This document shows, piece by piece, positions 1 through 7,387 of a stretch of DNA of 64,000 nucleotides; position 1 is the first letter of the stretch; every line of letters begins with the position of its first letter. This DNA comes from Streptomyces sp. NBC_00820 (GTDB taxonomy: Bacteria; Actinomycetota; Actinomycetes; Streptomycetales; Streptomycetaceae). The stretch is from assembly GCF_036347055.1 (NCBI RefSeq), contig NZ_CP108882.1, positions 2,493,001-2,557,000 of the forward strand, given 5' to 3'. Below the pieces are notes generated by a model. It did not search any database, was not told the DNA's origin, and saw nothing but the letters and a program-made list of their open reading frames with translations. The position numbers were made by a program, and so were the translations under genes.

Positions 1-77
1 GCTTCCGACGAGAGCCCATGACGGCTTCCCCGCGAAGGAGGAGCGGACCAGGCCCAGACCACCGATCGTGCGGGGAC

Positions 78-785
78 TCACACCTTGCTCCGCTCGACGG
101 GCTGTTCGGCGGGTTGGAGAAGGCGCAGCAGTTCCCTGGGCGAAGCGGCTGTCTCGGGGGCGGGGGCGGTGGGCTGCCCGTATCCCCATCCGGCGTGGAT
201 GTAGGCAACGCCGGCGCGGACGGCCGATTCCTGGTCGACCGCCATGTCCCCCACGTAGACGGCTGCAGCGGGATCGACTCCCAGATCGACCAGGGCGAGG
301 AGGAGCGGATCCGGGGCGGGCTTCGTCCGGCCCGCTCCCGCCGGCGTACGGATGGTCGCGAAGGGACATCCGAGGCGCGCCAGGAGCGGTGCCGCGCGAT
401 CGACGTGCTTCGACGTCACCACACCCAGCCGCCAGTCGGCGGCCACGAAGGCGTGGAGCATCTCGGCGATGCCGGTGAACTCCTGCGCGAGGTGCGCGGC
501 GGCGACGGATTCTGCTTCGTACGTCCGGCGAACTGCCTCAGTGTCGGTCACGCCCAGTCGCTGCATGATGTCGCCGAATTCGCGCCCCAGGTGGCGCTCA
601 TAGTCGTGAAACGGGAGGGTGATGCCGTGCAGCTGTTGGACCCTCCGCCACGCCTTCCGCATCACCGGACGGGTGTCGAGTAGGACGCCGTCCAGGTCGA
701 GGAGAAGAGCGCGCGACGTGCTGGCGCTGGCTGGCATGCTGGGCGTTGGTGGAGCTGGTGGCGAATCCGGAACGGGAACGGTCAT
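78..785 (-). CDS. HAD-family phosphatase
   Basis: A 235-aa haloacid dehalogenase-superfamily hydrolase, most like phosphoglycolate phosphatase/beta-phosphoglucomutase types, so a cytosolic phosphatase of a small phosphorylated substrate is expected. Motif I LLLDLDGVLLDT carries the nucleophile and acid/base Asp at about residues 30 and 32. Motif II is the VTSKH segment, motif III the Lys of KPAPDP, and motif IV GDMAVD. The first ~25 residues are a Pro/Ser-rich tail. I chose the ATG at 785 because GAAGG lies six bases upstream; an ATG two codons earlier would abut that site. The substrate cannot be read from the sequence, and the next gene is about 285 bp away. Confidence 0.85.
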   Translation of the reverse strand: MTVPVPDSPPAPPTPSMPASASTSRALLLDLDGVLLDTRPVMRKAWRRVQQLHGITLPFHDYERHLGREFGDIMQRLGVTDTEAVRRTYEAESVAAAHLAQEFTGIAEMLHAFVAADWRLGVVTSKHVDRAAPLLARLGCPFATIRTPAGAGRTKPAPDPLLLALVDLGVDPAAAVYVGDMAVDQESAVRAGVAYIHAGWGYGQPTAPAPETAASPRELLRLLQPAEQPVERSKV

Positions 786-1070
786 AATCATCCTTCTCGT
801 CAGGATGGCTTTCGCGGCTCAGAGGGCCGAAGCCGGTTTGAGTTCGTACTCGGGGTACTGATCCGGACCCCTGCCTCTTTTAAGGCCACGTTGAGCAGCG
901 CCCCGTGCATGCGGTCGCGCCGGCCTCGTAACTGCAAAGCACGTCAGCCGCTGCGAGGACCCTCAGGTTGCGAACTCTGAATGAAGACTGCGCTCGCTGC
1001 CAGCCGCCGACGAGTCGTTCGATGGTCGTTCGAGTGCCTTCATTTGCGCGGGCGCTCCAACCACTGGCCG
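786..1070. other. Intergenic, no feature recognised
   Basis: About 285 bp between the HAD gene start and the LuxR-type gene stop. I see no conserved ORF, RNA gene or clear hairpin. It presumably carries the promoter of the HAD gene on the minus strand. Confidence 0.4.
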
Positions 1071-1556
1071 TCAGTCGCTCTGGGTGTTGCCGATGGCGGG
1101 TTGCTGCCTCGGCTCCTTGCCGAGCAAGCTCCAGGCGTATGCGAATGCGACGAGCTGGGCGGTATTGGCCGCTCCGGTTTTGTCGAGCAGCTCTGCGAGC
1201 GTCGAATGGAAGTCGCGGGCGGCCACGTGGGCGGTGCGCGCGATGTCGTACGGCCTGGTCCTCTCGGTGATGGCGTGGATCAGGCCCACCTCCTGCCCAC
1301 TCAGCTCCGGCACCGGAGTGACGGCATTCGGCGGGCTTACCTCCCCCGACTCATACAGGTGGTGCGCAAGGACCGCGTTGGAGCAGCGGAAGGGGCACCC
1401 AAGCTTTTTGCGAATGCTGACTCGGTGGACACTGACTGTTGCCAGAGCGATGCCAAGCTCGTCGGCGATCTCGTGGTTTGTCTTGCCCAGCGCGAGGAGG
1501 CGGGCGATGCGCAGTTCGCCCTGGCTGAGCAACCTGGGTGCAACGGCGGCGGTCAT
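1071..1556 (-). CDS. LuxR-type helix-turn-helix regulator (orphan)
   Basis: A 161-aa protein whose LuxR/NarL-type HTH is at the N-terminus, about residues 9-65 (LSQGELRIARLLALGKTNHEI, then IADELGIALATVSVHR), where normal response regulators carry a receiver domain. The C-terminal ~95 residues (PELSGQEVGLIHAITERTRP and onward) match nothing I recognise. There is no phospho-acceptor domain, so it is not a classical two-component regulator. AAGGA lies about eight bases before the ATG. It is presumably a DNA-binding transcription factor; target unknown. Confidence 0.7.
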   Translation of the reverse strand: MTAAVAPRLLSQGELRIARLLALGKTNHEIADELGIALATVSVHRVSIRKKLGCPFRCSNAVLAHHLYESGEVSPPNAVTPVPELSGQEVGLIHAITERTRPYDIARTAHVAARDFHSTLAELLDKTGAANTAQLVAFAYAWSLLGKEPRQQPAIGNTQSD

Positions 1557-2181
1557 GGCGATCGTCCTTGGCAGGGTGAAGGCGTGTGGACAGTGAGGCG
1601 CCGGCTTCGTCGCGGCTCAGGCCAGGCCCGGGAGGCGGCTCCCGGGCACGGCCCGCGCAGGCAACGCAGGCGGGCCGGACTTCTCGACAGACCCGCTCCC
1701 GGTCGCAACGGGGGGTGCCGTCCGGGAGCAGGCTGCCGAAGCACGCTCCCGGATCCAACATCGGGAGCGGGCTGCCGAAGCGCTTCGCCCGTATAAGGGC
1801 GGACTGGCCGCCCGTACACCGGTTCGGCTGCCTGGGCAGGCACAACTCTGGCCGAATGCGCCGATCGTGGCCAGCTGGTGAGGGATCGTTCGCGGGTCGC
1901 TTGCGTACGGCCTCGTGGAGGCTGGCCACGCCAAACCGGCATTCTCTGCCCCGGAATGCTCTGGGTGAGGCATGACCGCTGCGGAAACGACGTCTGAACG
2001 ACTCGGGCGCGTGGGTGCAACGAGGGCGAAAAGTCGCCACGGTGGGGGTCGAGTCTGCTGGGGTGGGTTGAACTCCTCAGCTGGCCTGGAGAAGTGGCGG
2101 TCAGCTCGGCAGGTCTTGCTGTCGCGGCTACGCCGTTTACGCCGCTAGCGGTCCCCCGCGGGGCCTGTCGAGGGAGGGCTG
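1557..2181. other. Gene-poor stretch with direct repeats
   Basis: About 625 bp with only overlapping shadow ORFs of poor codon character. It contains a 20-bp direct repeat (1723-1742 and 1762-1781). A minus-strand Cys-rich reading around 1620-1760 is too degenerate to call. The last ~30 bp hold the ribosome binding site of the acyl-CoA dehydrogenase-like gene. Confidence 0.4.
1723..1781. repeat. 20-bp direct repeat pair
   Basis: CGGGAGCAGGCTGCCGAAGC at 1723-1742 recurs at 1762-1781 with one change (A to G at the eighth base), 39 bp apart start to start. A related GCTCCCGG inverted segment lies around 1695 and 1745. The role is unknown; it could be an operator array or debris of a duplicated segment. 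Confidence 0.6.
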
Positions 2182-3381
2182 GTGTTCGGTTGCTTCACCA
2201 CGGAGCGCCACGACGAGCTGCGGGCTGCGGTCCGGGCGTTCGCCGAGGCAGAGGTGCTGCCTCGGGTACCGGAGTGGGAGCAGACCCGCAGCGTTGATGT
2301 CGAGCTGATCCGCAGGGCTGCTCGACGCGGATGGATGGGCGTGACCCTTGGCGCCCGGTACGGAGGGATGGGCGCGGGGCACCTTGCCAAGACGATCGTC
2401 ATCGAGGAGCTGGCGCGGGTGTGCGGCGCCATGGGGGCCTCGGCCCAGGCGTCGCTGATCCCCACCGGCATGATCGATCACTTCGGCAGTGAGGAGCAGA
2501 AGGCCCGTTGGCTGCCGGCGATCTGCCGAGGCGAGTGCCTGCCGACGATCGCCGTCACGGAGGCGGCCTCTGGCAGCCACATCGCGGGGGCGAAGGGGGC
2601 GGCCCGCAAGCGCAGCGGCGGGTGGGTGCTGCGTGCGGAGAAGGTGCACGTAGGCAATAGCCACGTCGCCGACCTGCACTGCGTGGTCGTGCGGACCGGG
2701 GCGAAGGGCGAGTTGTCGGCGTTCCTGGTGGAGAGCGCGCGGGCCGGGGTTTCGGTACGCCCGCATGTGCCGGCGATGGGCCTGAACGGCTTCTCCTTCG
2801 GCACTGTGGTGCTGGATGACGTGTGGGTGCCGGACGAGAATCTTCTCGGAGCGGTGGGGGAGGGCGAGGACGCCGCTGACTCTTCGAGTGTGCTGTACGG
2901 GCGGGCCAATCTGGCCGCGGTCTCGCTCGGCGTGCACCGGGCGACCGTGGAGGAGACGCTGGCTTTTGCCGAGGAGAGGGAGCGTTATGGCCGTCCGCTG
3001 AGCCGGCTGAGCACGGCGGAGCAGCGGCTGGGACAGATGCTGGCCAACCTGGACGCGGCCGGAACTCTCGCGTACGCGGCGGCCGACATGCTGGACCGCG
3101 GTGTGGCGTGTGATGGGACGCTGATGGCGGCGAAGCTGATGGGCTACGAACTCGGTGTCGAGTCGGCGCGGCTCGCTATGGAGGTGCACGCCGCGGCGGG
3201 GGCGAGCATGGCCGGGCCGATGGAGCGGTTCTTCCGCGATGCTCAGCTGATCTTCTCGCCGGCTGGGACGAGCGACGTGCAGAGGCTGAGGTTGGCGCGG
3301 CTCGCGCGAGGTGCGACGGCGCGGGGCCAGTGGTCCCAGCGGTTCGCTGTTGGCCCCGCGCCGTCGGTGGTGCCGGTGTGA
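2182..3381 (+). CDS. Acyl-CoA dehydrogenase homologue lacking the catalytic Glu
   Basis: A 399-aa protein with the full acyl-CoA dehydrogenase fold: an N-terminal helical part (HDELRAAVRAFAEAEVLP), the beta-domain (TIAVTEAASGSH), and the C-terminal FAD/acyl domain (ERERYGRPL ... ERFFRDAQLIF). Known enzymes use a Glu just before the GT of IYEGT, or at a second position before the Arg of an ER motif. Here these read FSPAGT (Ala at about 361) and LYGRANL (Gly), so the usual catalytic base is absent from both places. It may catalyse another flavin reaction or bind a carrier-linked substrate. GTG start, with AGGGAGGG upstream. It converges on the conservon unit with a 1-bp gap. Confidence 0.75.
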   Translation: MFGCFTTERHDELRAAVRAFAEAEVLPRVPEWEQTRSVDVELIRRAARRGWMGVTLGARYGGMGAGHLAKTIVIEELARVCGAMGASAQASLIPTGMIDHFGSEEQKARWLPAICRGECLPTIAVTEAASGSHIAGAKGAARKRSGGWVLRAEKVHVGNSHVADLHCVVVRTGAKGELSAFLVESARAGVSVRPHVPAMGLNGFSFGTVVLDDVWVPDENLLGAVGEGEDAADSSSVLYGRANLAAVSLGVHRATVEETLAFAEERERYGRPLSRLSTAEQRLGQMLANLDAAGTLAYAAADMLDRGVACDGTLMAAKLMGYELGVESARLAMEVHAAAGASMAGPMERFFRDAQLIFSPAGTSDVQRLRLARLARGATARGQWSQRFAVGPAPSVVPV

Positions 3382-3382
3382 C

Positions 3383-3949
3383 CTACAGCGCGTCGATGCG
3401 CTGGTCGAGGAGGTACTGGGCCTGCCGTTCCCGCTCCTTGATGAAGGCGAGCATCCGCTGTCCGTCCTCCATCGGGCGGGCTTCACGGCCGACGACACAG
3501 ATCGTCATGAGCGGGATCCCCAGCTCCTTGTCCATCAGGCGGACACCCAGATAGGTGCGGATGTTGATCAGGTCGACGACTTCGTTGCCTGCGAAGTCGG
3601 CCTTCGCGCACACGTCGGGAAGGGTCAGGGGCACCTTCCGGTTCATGGTCTCGGGGCAGTAACCATGTTCCAGGGGCATGACCCGTCCCACGGCAGCGGC
3701 CAGGGCCTCGGCTTCCGCGACGGAGCCGAGGTCTTCGGCCGAGGGCAGGTGCAGCCCGGTGAACAGCTGCTGGCTGGAGATGGCGTTGGCCATCGCCATC
3801 GCTCCGGGTATGCCCGACGTGCGGCCCAGGGCCTGGGCGAAGCGGTCGAACTCTTCGTCGGGGCGGTCGAGGCCGAGCTGGCGCAGCCGCGCCCGGCGCT
3901 GGGGGATCTGGGCTTGCAGCTCGCGATGGGCGCGTGCGAGGTCAGACAT
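3383..3949 (-). CDS. GAF-like domain protein, fifth gene of the conservon
   Basis: A 188-aa soluble protein. The C-terminal half looks like a GAF domain: CPETMNR, FAGNEVVDLINIRTYLGVRL, GIPLMTICVVG. GAF domains bind small ligands or act in signalling. The N-terminal ~60 residues are helical and Arg/Glu-rich. The start at 3949 (MSDLARAHREL) overlaps the end of the upstream GTPase gene by 8 bp, so translation is probably coupled. In many conservons the fifth gene is a cytochrome P450; here a ligand-sensor-like protein takes that place, suggesting it signals to or through the CvnA-D complex. Confidence 0.7.
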   Translation of the reverse strand: MSDLARAHRELQAQIPQRRARLRQLGLDRPDEEFDRFAQALGRTSGIPGAMAMANAISSQQLFTGLHLPSAEDLGSVAEAEALAAAVGRVMPLEHGYCPETMNRKVPLTLPDVCAKADFAGNEVVDLINIRTYLGVRLMDKELGIPLMTICVVGREARPMEDGQRMLAFIKERERQAQYLLDQRIDAL

Positions 3950-4562
3950 GGTGGGGACTCCGGACGGGGGATGAGGAGGGACGGCGTGCGCGGAGGGAGA
4001 CCGCGTACGCGTGCTTGACGAGCGAGATGAGCACGTGGCGGGCCGAGCGCTGGTCGCGGGCATCGCAGGCGACGACGGGTGTTTCCGGATCGAGCCGCAG
4101 CGCTTGGCGGATGGCGTCGATCGGGTACCGCGAGGAGTCGTCGAACTGGTTGACGGCGATGATGAAGGGAAGCCGCAGCCGCAGGAAGTAGTTGACGGAG
4201 TCGAACGAGTCCGCCAGCCGGCGGGTATCGGCGAGGATCACGGCGCCGAGGGCGCCCTGGACGATGTCCTCCCACATGAACTGGAAGCGTTCCTGGCCAG
4301 GGGTGCCGAAGAGGTAGAGCTCCAGGCCCTGGCTGCGGAGGTGGATGCGGCCGAAGTCGAACGCGACCGTGGTGGTGGTCTTTCCTTCGACGCCGTCAAG
4401 GCTGTCGGTGCCGATCGCGGCCGTGGTCATCAGCTCGTCGGTCGAGATCGGCGTGATGTCACTCGCGGTGCCGACCAGGGTGGTTTTGCCAGCGCCGAAG
4501 CCGCCAGCGATGACGATCTTCACCTGGCCGATCGTTGGCTCAGAGGGCTTGGAGGCCTGCAA
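3942..4562 (-). CDS. cvnD: Conservon Ras-like GTPase CvnD
   Basis: A 206-aa small GTPase. The P-loop GGFGAGKTTL is at about residues 20-29, the switch region contains TTTTVAFDFGRI, and the G3-like stretch LFGTPGQERF precedes the NQFD motif (G4) near residue 140. CvnD proteins work with a membrane kinase-like protein (CvnA), a roadblock protein (CvnB) and a DUF742 protein (CvnC), likened to a G-protein-coupled signalling unit in Streptomyces. It overlaps cvnC by 23 bp and the GAF gene by 8 bp, so this is one tightly packed transcript. Confidence 0.9.
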   Translation of the reverse strand: MQASKPSEPTIGQVKIVIAGGFGAGKTTLVGTASDITPISTDELMTTAAIGTDSLDGVEGKTTTTVAFDFGRIHLRSQGLELYLFGTPGQERFQFMWEDIVQGALGAVILADTRRLADSFDSVNYFLRLRLPFIIAVNQFDDSSRYPIDAIRQALRLDPETPVVACDARDQRSARHVLISLVKHAYAVSLRARRPSSSPVRSPHHV

Positions 4563-4911
4563 GGACTCTCTCCAGGACTTCAGGGGCTTTAGCGTCAGGT
4601 TGATCGACGGCGACGGTCATGAGGAATTGCTCGTGGATCAGGTCACCGACGACCACCTTGGCGGCCTGCACCGGCAACCGCAGCCGCCACGCGATCTCGG
4701 TGATCGTGAGCCTCTCGGCCCGGCACATCGCGAACGCCTCCGAGCGTTCGAGCGCCTCCGGGGGTGGAGGGACCGCCATCAACGGGGCCTTGATCACTGT
4801 GGTGCGCTCCAACGGAACACGCGGGTGCGTGCGTCCGCCGGTCACGGAGTAGGGGCGCAGCCGCGGCGGACCACTGCCGGCGGCGGAGGGACCATGGTCG
4901 GAGGCCAGCAT
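4540..4911 (-). CDS. cvnC: Conservon DUF742 protein CvnC
   Basis: A 123-aa DUF742 protein. The conserved part is RLRPYSVTGGRT near residue 18 followed by a winged-helix-like C-terminal half (RLTITEIAWRLRLPVQAAKV, VVGDLIHEQFLM). Its start at 4911 is one base after the cvnB stop, and its end runs 23 bp into cvnD. A longer reading frame upstream overlaps cvnB and was not chosen. In known conservons CvnC binds the other Cvn proteins at the membrane; a direct DNA-binding role is not shown here. Confidence 0.9.
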   Translation of the reverse strand: MLASDHGPSAAGSGPPRLRPYSVTGGRTHPRVPLERTTVIKAPLMAVPPPPEALERSEAFAMCRAERLTITEIAWRLRLPVQAAKVVVGDLIHEQFLMTVAVDQPDAKAPEVLERVLAGLQAL

Positions 4912-4912
4912 G

Positions 4913-5326
4913 TCAGCCCGCCGCAGCGGTCCGCGCCGGGGTGCCCAGGATCGGTGCCGCTCGGTTCGCCAGCATCCGCATCTGGTAGCCGACCACCCCC
5001 ACGTCGACTCCCTGCTCGGCCAGCACCGCGAGCACACTGTTGTCACCGACCCGGGCGGCGAACATCAGCCCGACGGACGTCTCGAGGATCGTCTGGACGG
5101 CCGGGGCCTTCGGGTCCTTCGGGAAGAAGCGGCTCACACCGCGGCAGAGGGAGAAGACGCCGCTGGCCACCGCGCTGACGGCGTCGGCATCGTCCTGGTC
5201 CACTCCGTGGAAGTGCTTGGGTATGCCGTCCGACGACGTCACCACGGCGCCGATGGTCTGCGGGACGGCTGCGACGAGGTTGGACAGCAGCCATTCCATG
5301 TCTTCAGCGTTGGACACGGTGATCAT
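4913..5326 (-). CDS. cvnB: Conservon roadblock/LC7 protein CvnB
   Basis: A 137-aa roadblock/LC7-domain protein, seen in the N-terminal MEWLLSNLVAAVPQTIGAVV and the later VLAVLAEQGVDVGVVGYQM. In bacteria such proteins regulate the adjacent small GTPase, often as GTPase-activating partners. It sits second in the conservon, 42 bp after cvnA and 1 bp before cvnC. The Ala/Pro-rich C-terminal tail (RTAAAG) is not conserved in the family. Confidence 0.9.
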   Translation of the reverse strand: MITVSNAEDMEWLLSNLVAAVPQTIGAVVTSSDGIPKHFHGVDQDDADAVSAVASGVFSLCRGVSRFFPKDPKAPAVQTILETSVGLMFAARVGDNSVLAVLAEQGVDVGVVGYQMRMLANRAAPILGTPARTAAAG

Positions 5327-5368
5327 CTCCTGTGGTTAAGAAGGACGGGGGACAGTTGGCGGGGCTGC

Positions 5369-6958
5369 TCACTTCGGTCCGCCGTCGTTGTTCTCCGCGG
5401 CGGCGTCCCATCCACTCGTGAAGTTCGCCGCGAGCTGCCAGCTGTGTTCTGTGGGCAGCGCGCCGGACTGCGACGTGGATCCGAGCGGAGCCTGCTCGCG
5501 GGAGTTCTCGTCCGGCCCGGAGAAGTCGACGTCGGGCCGGACGGGAAGCTGAGGCAGCGACCCCGTATCGCCAGCCGCGCCACCGCCGACCAGATACAGC
5601 TCGGCCGGAGCTACCGGCGGCGTCGAGGCACGCCCGTGTGCCATCGGGGCGCGCGCCGCGGCCCGCGACCGAGCGGGACGCTCGGGTGGTGCCGTGTGCG
5701 CCATGGGCATGGGCTCGCTGAGTGCCGCTCTGCGGGCCTCCTGCTGCTCGGCCACCTCAAGGCGGCCGGCTTCCAAGAGCGCCTGCGGCAGGATGACGAC
5801 GGCCTGGATACCGCCGTAGAGGTTTTCCCGCAGCTCGACCGTGATGCCGTACCGGTGAGCGAGAGAGGCGACGACGTAGAGGCCATTGCGGCCTTGGCGG
5901 AGCAACTCCGCGCTGGTGTCGGACTCTTCGGGGTCGGTGAGCAGGTCGTTCATTCGCGCGAGCATCTCGCGGTCCATGCTCAGGCCGCCCTTGTCGTCGA
6001 TCTCGACGAGCAGCCCGAGCGGGATCAGCGAGGCGCGCACGTCGACCTGGGTAGCGGGCCTGGAGAACTCGGTGGCGTTCTCCAAAAGCTCCGCCAGCAG
6101 GTGAGCCACGGCAGCCACGGCATACCCCGGCAGGTGAGCGTCCGGCGCGGCGATCACCTTGGCTCGCCTGTACTGGTCGATCTCCTGGATGCCGAGTCGC
6201 AGAATGCCCCGCACGGAAGAGGGGTCTTCGTGACTGGGCAACCGGGCGCCGCCCATGACCGCCATACTCTCGGCCGCGCGACTGATCCGGGTGACGTCGT
6301 GGTCCACCCCGTACAGGCGAGCCAGGTGATCGGGATCCTCGACATCCCTCTCCACGTCGTCCAATTTCGCCTGTGCAGCCTGGACCAGGCCGCGCAGACG
6401 ATGGGAGAAATTGACGAAGACCCGCACACGCTGGCCTTCCGCCTGAACCAAGGCCTCTCCCACTTCCTTCCGGTACCCATGCAGGTCACGCGCCAGCTGG
6501 GCGAAGGGGTGGTCGCCCTCCACGGCCACGTCCTCACAAGCCACGAGTGGACGCTGGCCTCTGCGTAGCCGGACCGTCGCAGCGCGCGCCTCGTCCGTGC
6601 CGGCCCGGACCTGCCCGAGCAGGTACGTCACCCACTCCGCGACGAGACGGCTGTCCTCCTCGACGCTCCGGGCGACCGTGAGTGCCCCCCGGTACGCCGG
6701 CCAGAGCACCCCTACCCCGATCGCCACGGCAGCGGTGACCACGTATCCGGCTCCCGCCCGCGAGACGGCCGGAGCGACCACGATGGCGGCCGTCGCCAGC
6801 AGCAAAATGCCCGCTGCCGGGAGAACCACCAGACCGGCCAGAGCCCTACGCACCTCGCGGCCGGCGGGATCCGGATCCTTCTTGCGGCTCCGGCGATGCC
6901 GGACGCCCTTACGAGCCCCACTCTGCGATGCCGCAGTGGGCGACGCGCATTCAGACAT
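5369..6958 (-). CDS. cvnA: Conservon membrane histidine-kinase-like protein CvnA
   Basis: A 529-aa protein, first gene of the conservon. A basic N-terminus is followed by two close membrane segments (about 40-90: LAGLVVLPAAGILLLATAA and GYVVTAAVAIGVGVL), a coiled/linker region, and an HATPase_c domain (about 255-375: HLLAELLENATEFS N-box, then VEIDDKGGLSMD and RNGLYVVASLAHRYG). The C-terminal ~130 residues are Pro/Ala-rich and probably disordered. CvnA proteins resemble sensor kinases but the classical phospho-His motif is not obvious here. I chose the ATG at 6958, with GAGGA about eight bases upstream. Confidence 0.9.
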   Translation of the reverse strand: MSECASPTAASQSGARKGVRHRRSRKKDPDPAGREVRRALAGLVVLPAAGILLLATAAIVVAPAVSRAGAGYVVTAAVAIGVGVLWPAYRGALTVARSVEEDSRLVAEWVTYLLGQVRAGTDEARAATVRLRRGQRPLVACEDVAVEGDHPFAQLARDLHGYRKEVGEALVQAEGQRVRVFVNFSHRLRGLVQAAQAKLDDVERDVEDPDHLARLYGVDHDVTRISRAAESMAVMGGARLPSHEDPSSVRGILRLGIQEIDQYRRAKVIAAPDAHLPGYAVAAVAHLLAELLENATEFSRPATQVDVRASLIPLGLLVEIDDKGGLSMDREMLARMNDLLTDPEESDTSAELLRQGRNGLYVVASLAHRYGITVELRENLYGGIQAVVILPQALLEAGRLEVAEQQEARRAALSEPMPMAHTAPPERPARSRAAARAPMAHGRASTPPVAPAELYLVGGGAAGDTGSLPQLPVRPDVDFSGPDENSREQAPLGSTSQSGALPTEHSWQLAANFTSGWDAAAENNDGGPK

Positions 6959-7387
6959 GGATGTCCTCAAAAAGACAGGAACGGTTAAGACTTCGGCATC
7001 ACGCCGATGCGCCGTGATCCCCTGACGCAGGCGCATCGTCAGCCAGGAACCGGCCGGAACGGCAGCATCCGACTATCAGCGAGCAGAGGCGCTGTGTGCC
7101 CTTACGGAACTGAAGTGCCGCCCGCCCGGTCGGACGCAGCTCTTGACCGGCGACCACCAGCCCCGCACGACCGCCTACTGCCAACCGCATCAGGAGTCAC
7201 ATACAGCGTGCTCGCTACAACTGATCGTTGCTACACCAGGAACAGTCGTTCACGAGTCGTTTCCTTCCACATGTGGGCGGTTGAACGATCGGAAATCGGA
7301 CGTTCAGAGTGATTCGACATCAAGGATCAGGTCCTGGCCGGCGGTGCGACACGAGAACGACCAGCATTCGACTACGCGACAGCACCC
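6959..7387. other. Conservon promoter region with an inverted repeat
   Basis: About 430 bp, less GC-rich than its surroundings, between the conservon start and the stop of the HTH gene. It has no credible ORF. It contains the inverted repeat TGAACG (7282-7287) / CGTTCA (7301-7306), with 13 bp between the arms. This stretch most likely holds the conservon promoter; the inverted repeat could be an operator or a weak hairpin. Confidence 0.5.

Noticed and set aside
1617..1830. Minus-strand Cys-rich reading resembling a broken WhiB-like protein
   Set aside because: The Cys spacing lacks the CxxC of WhiB proteins, there is no start with a ribosome binding site, and the apparent pattern partly comes from the 20-bp direct repeat.
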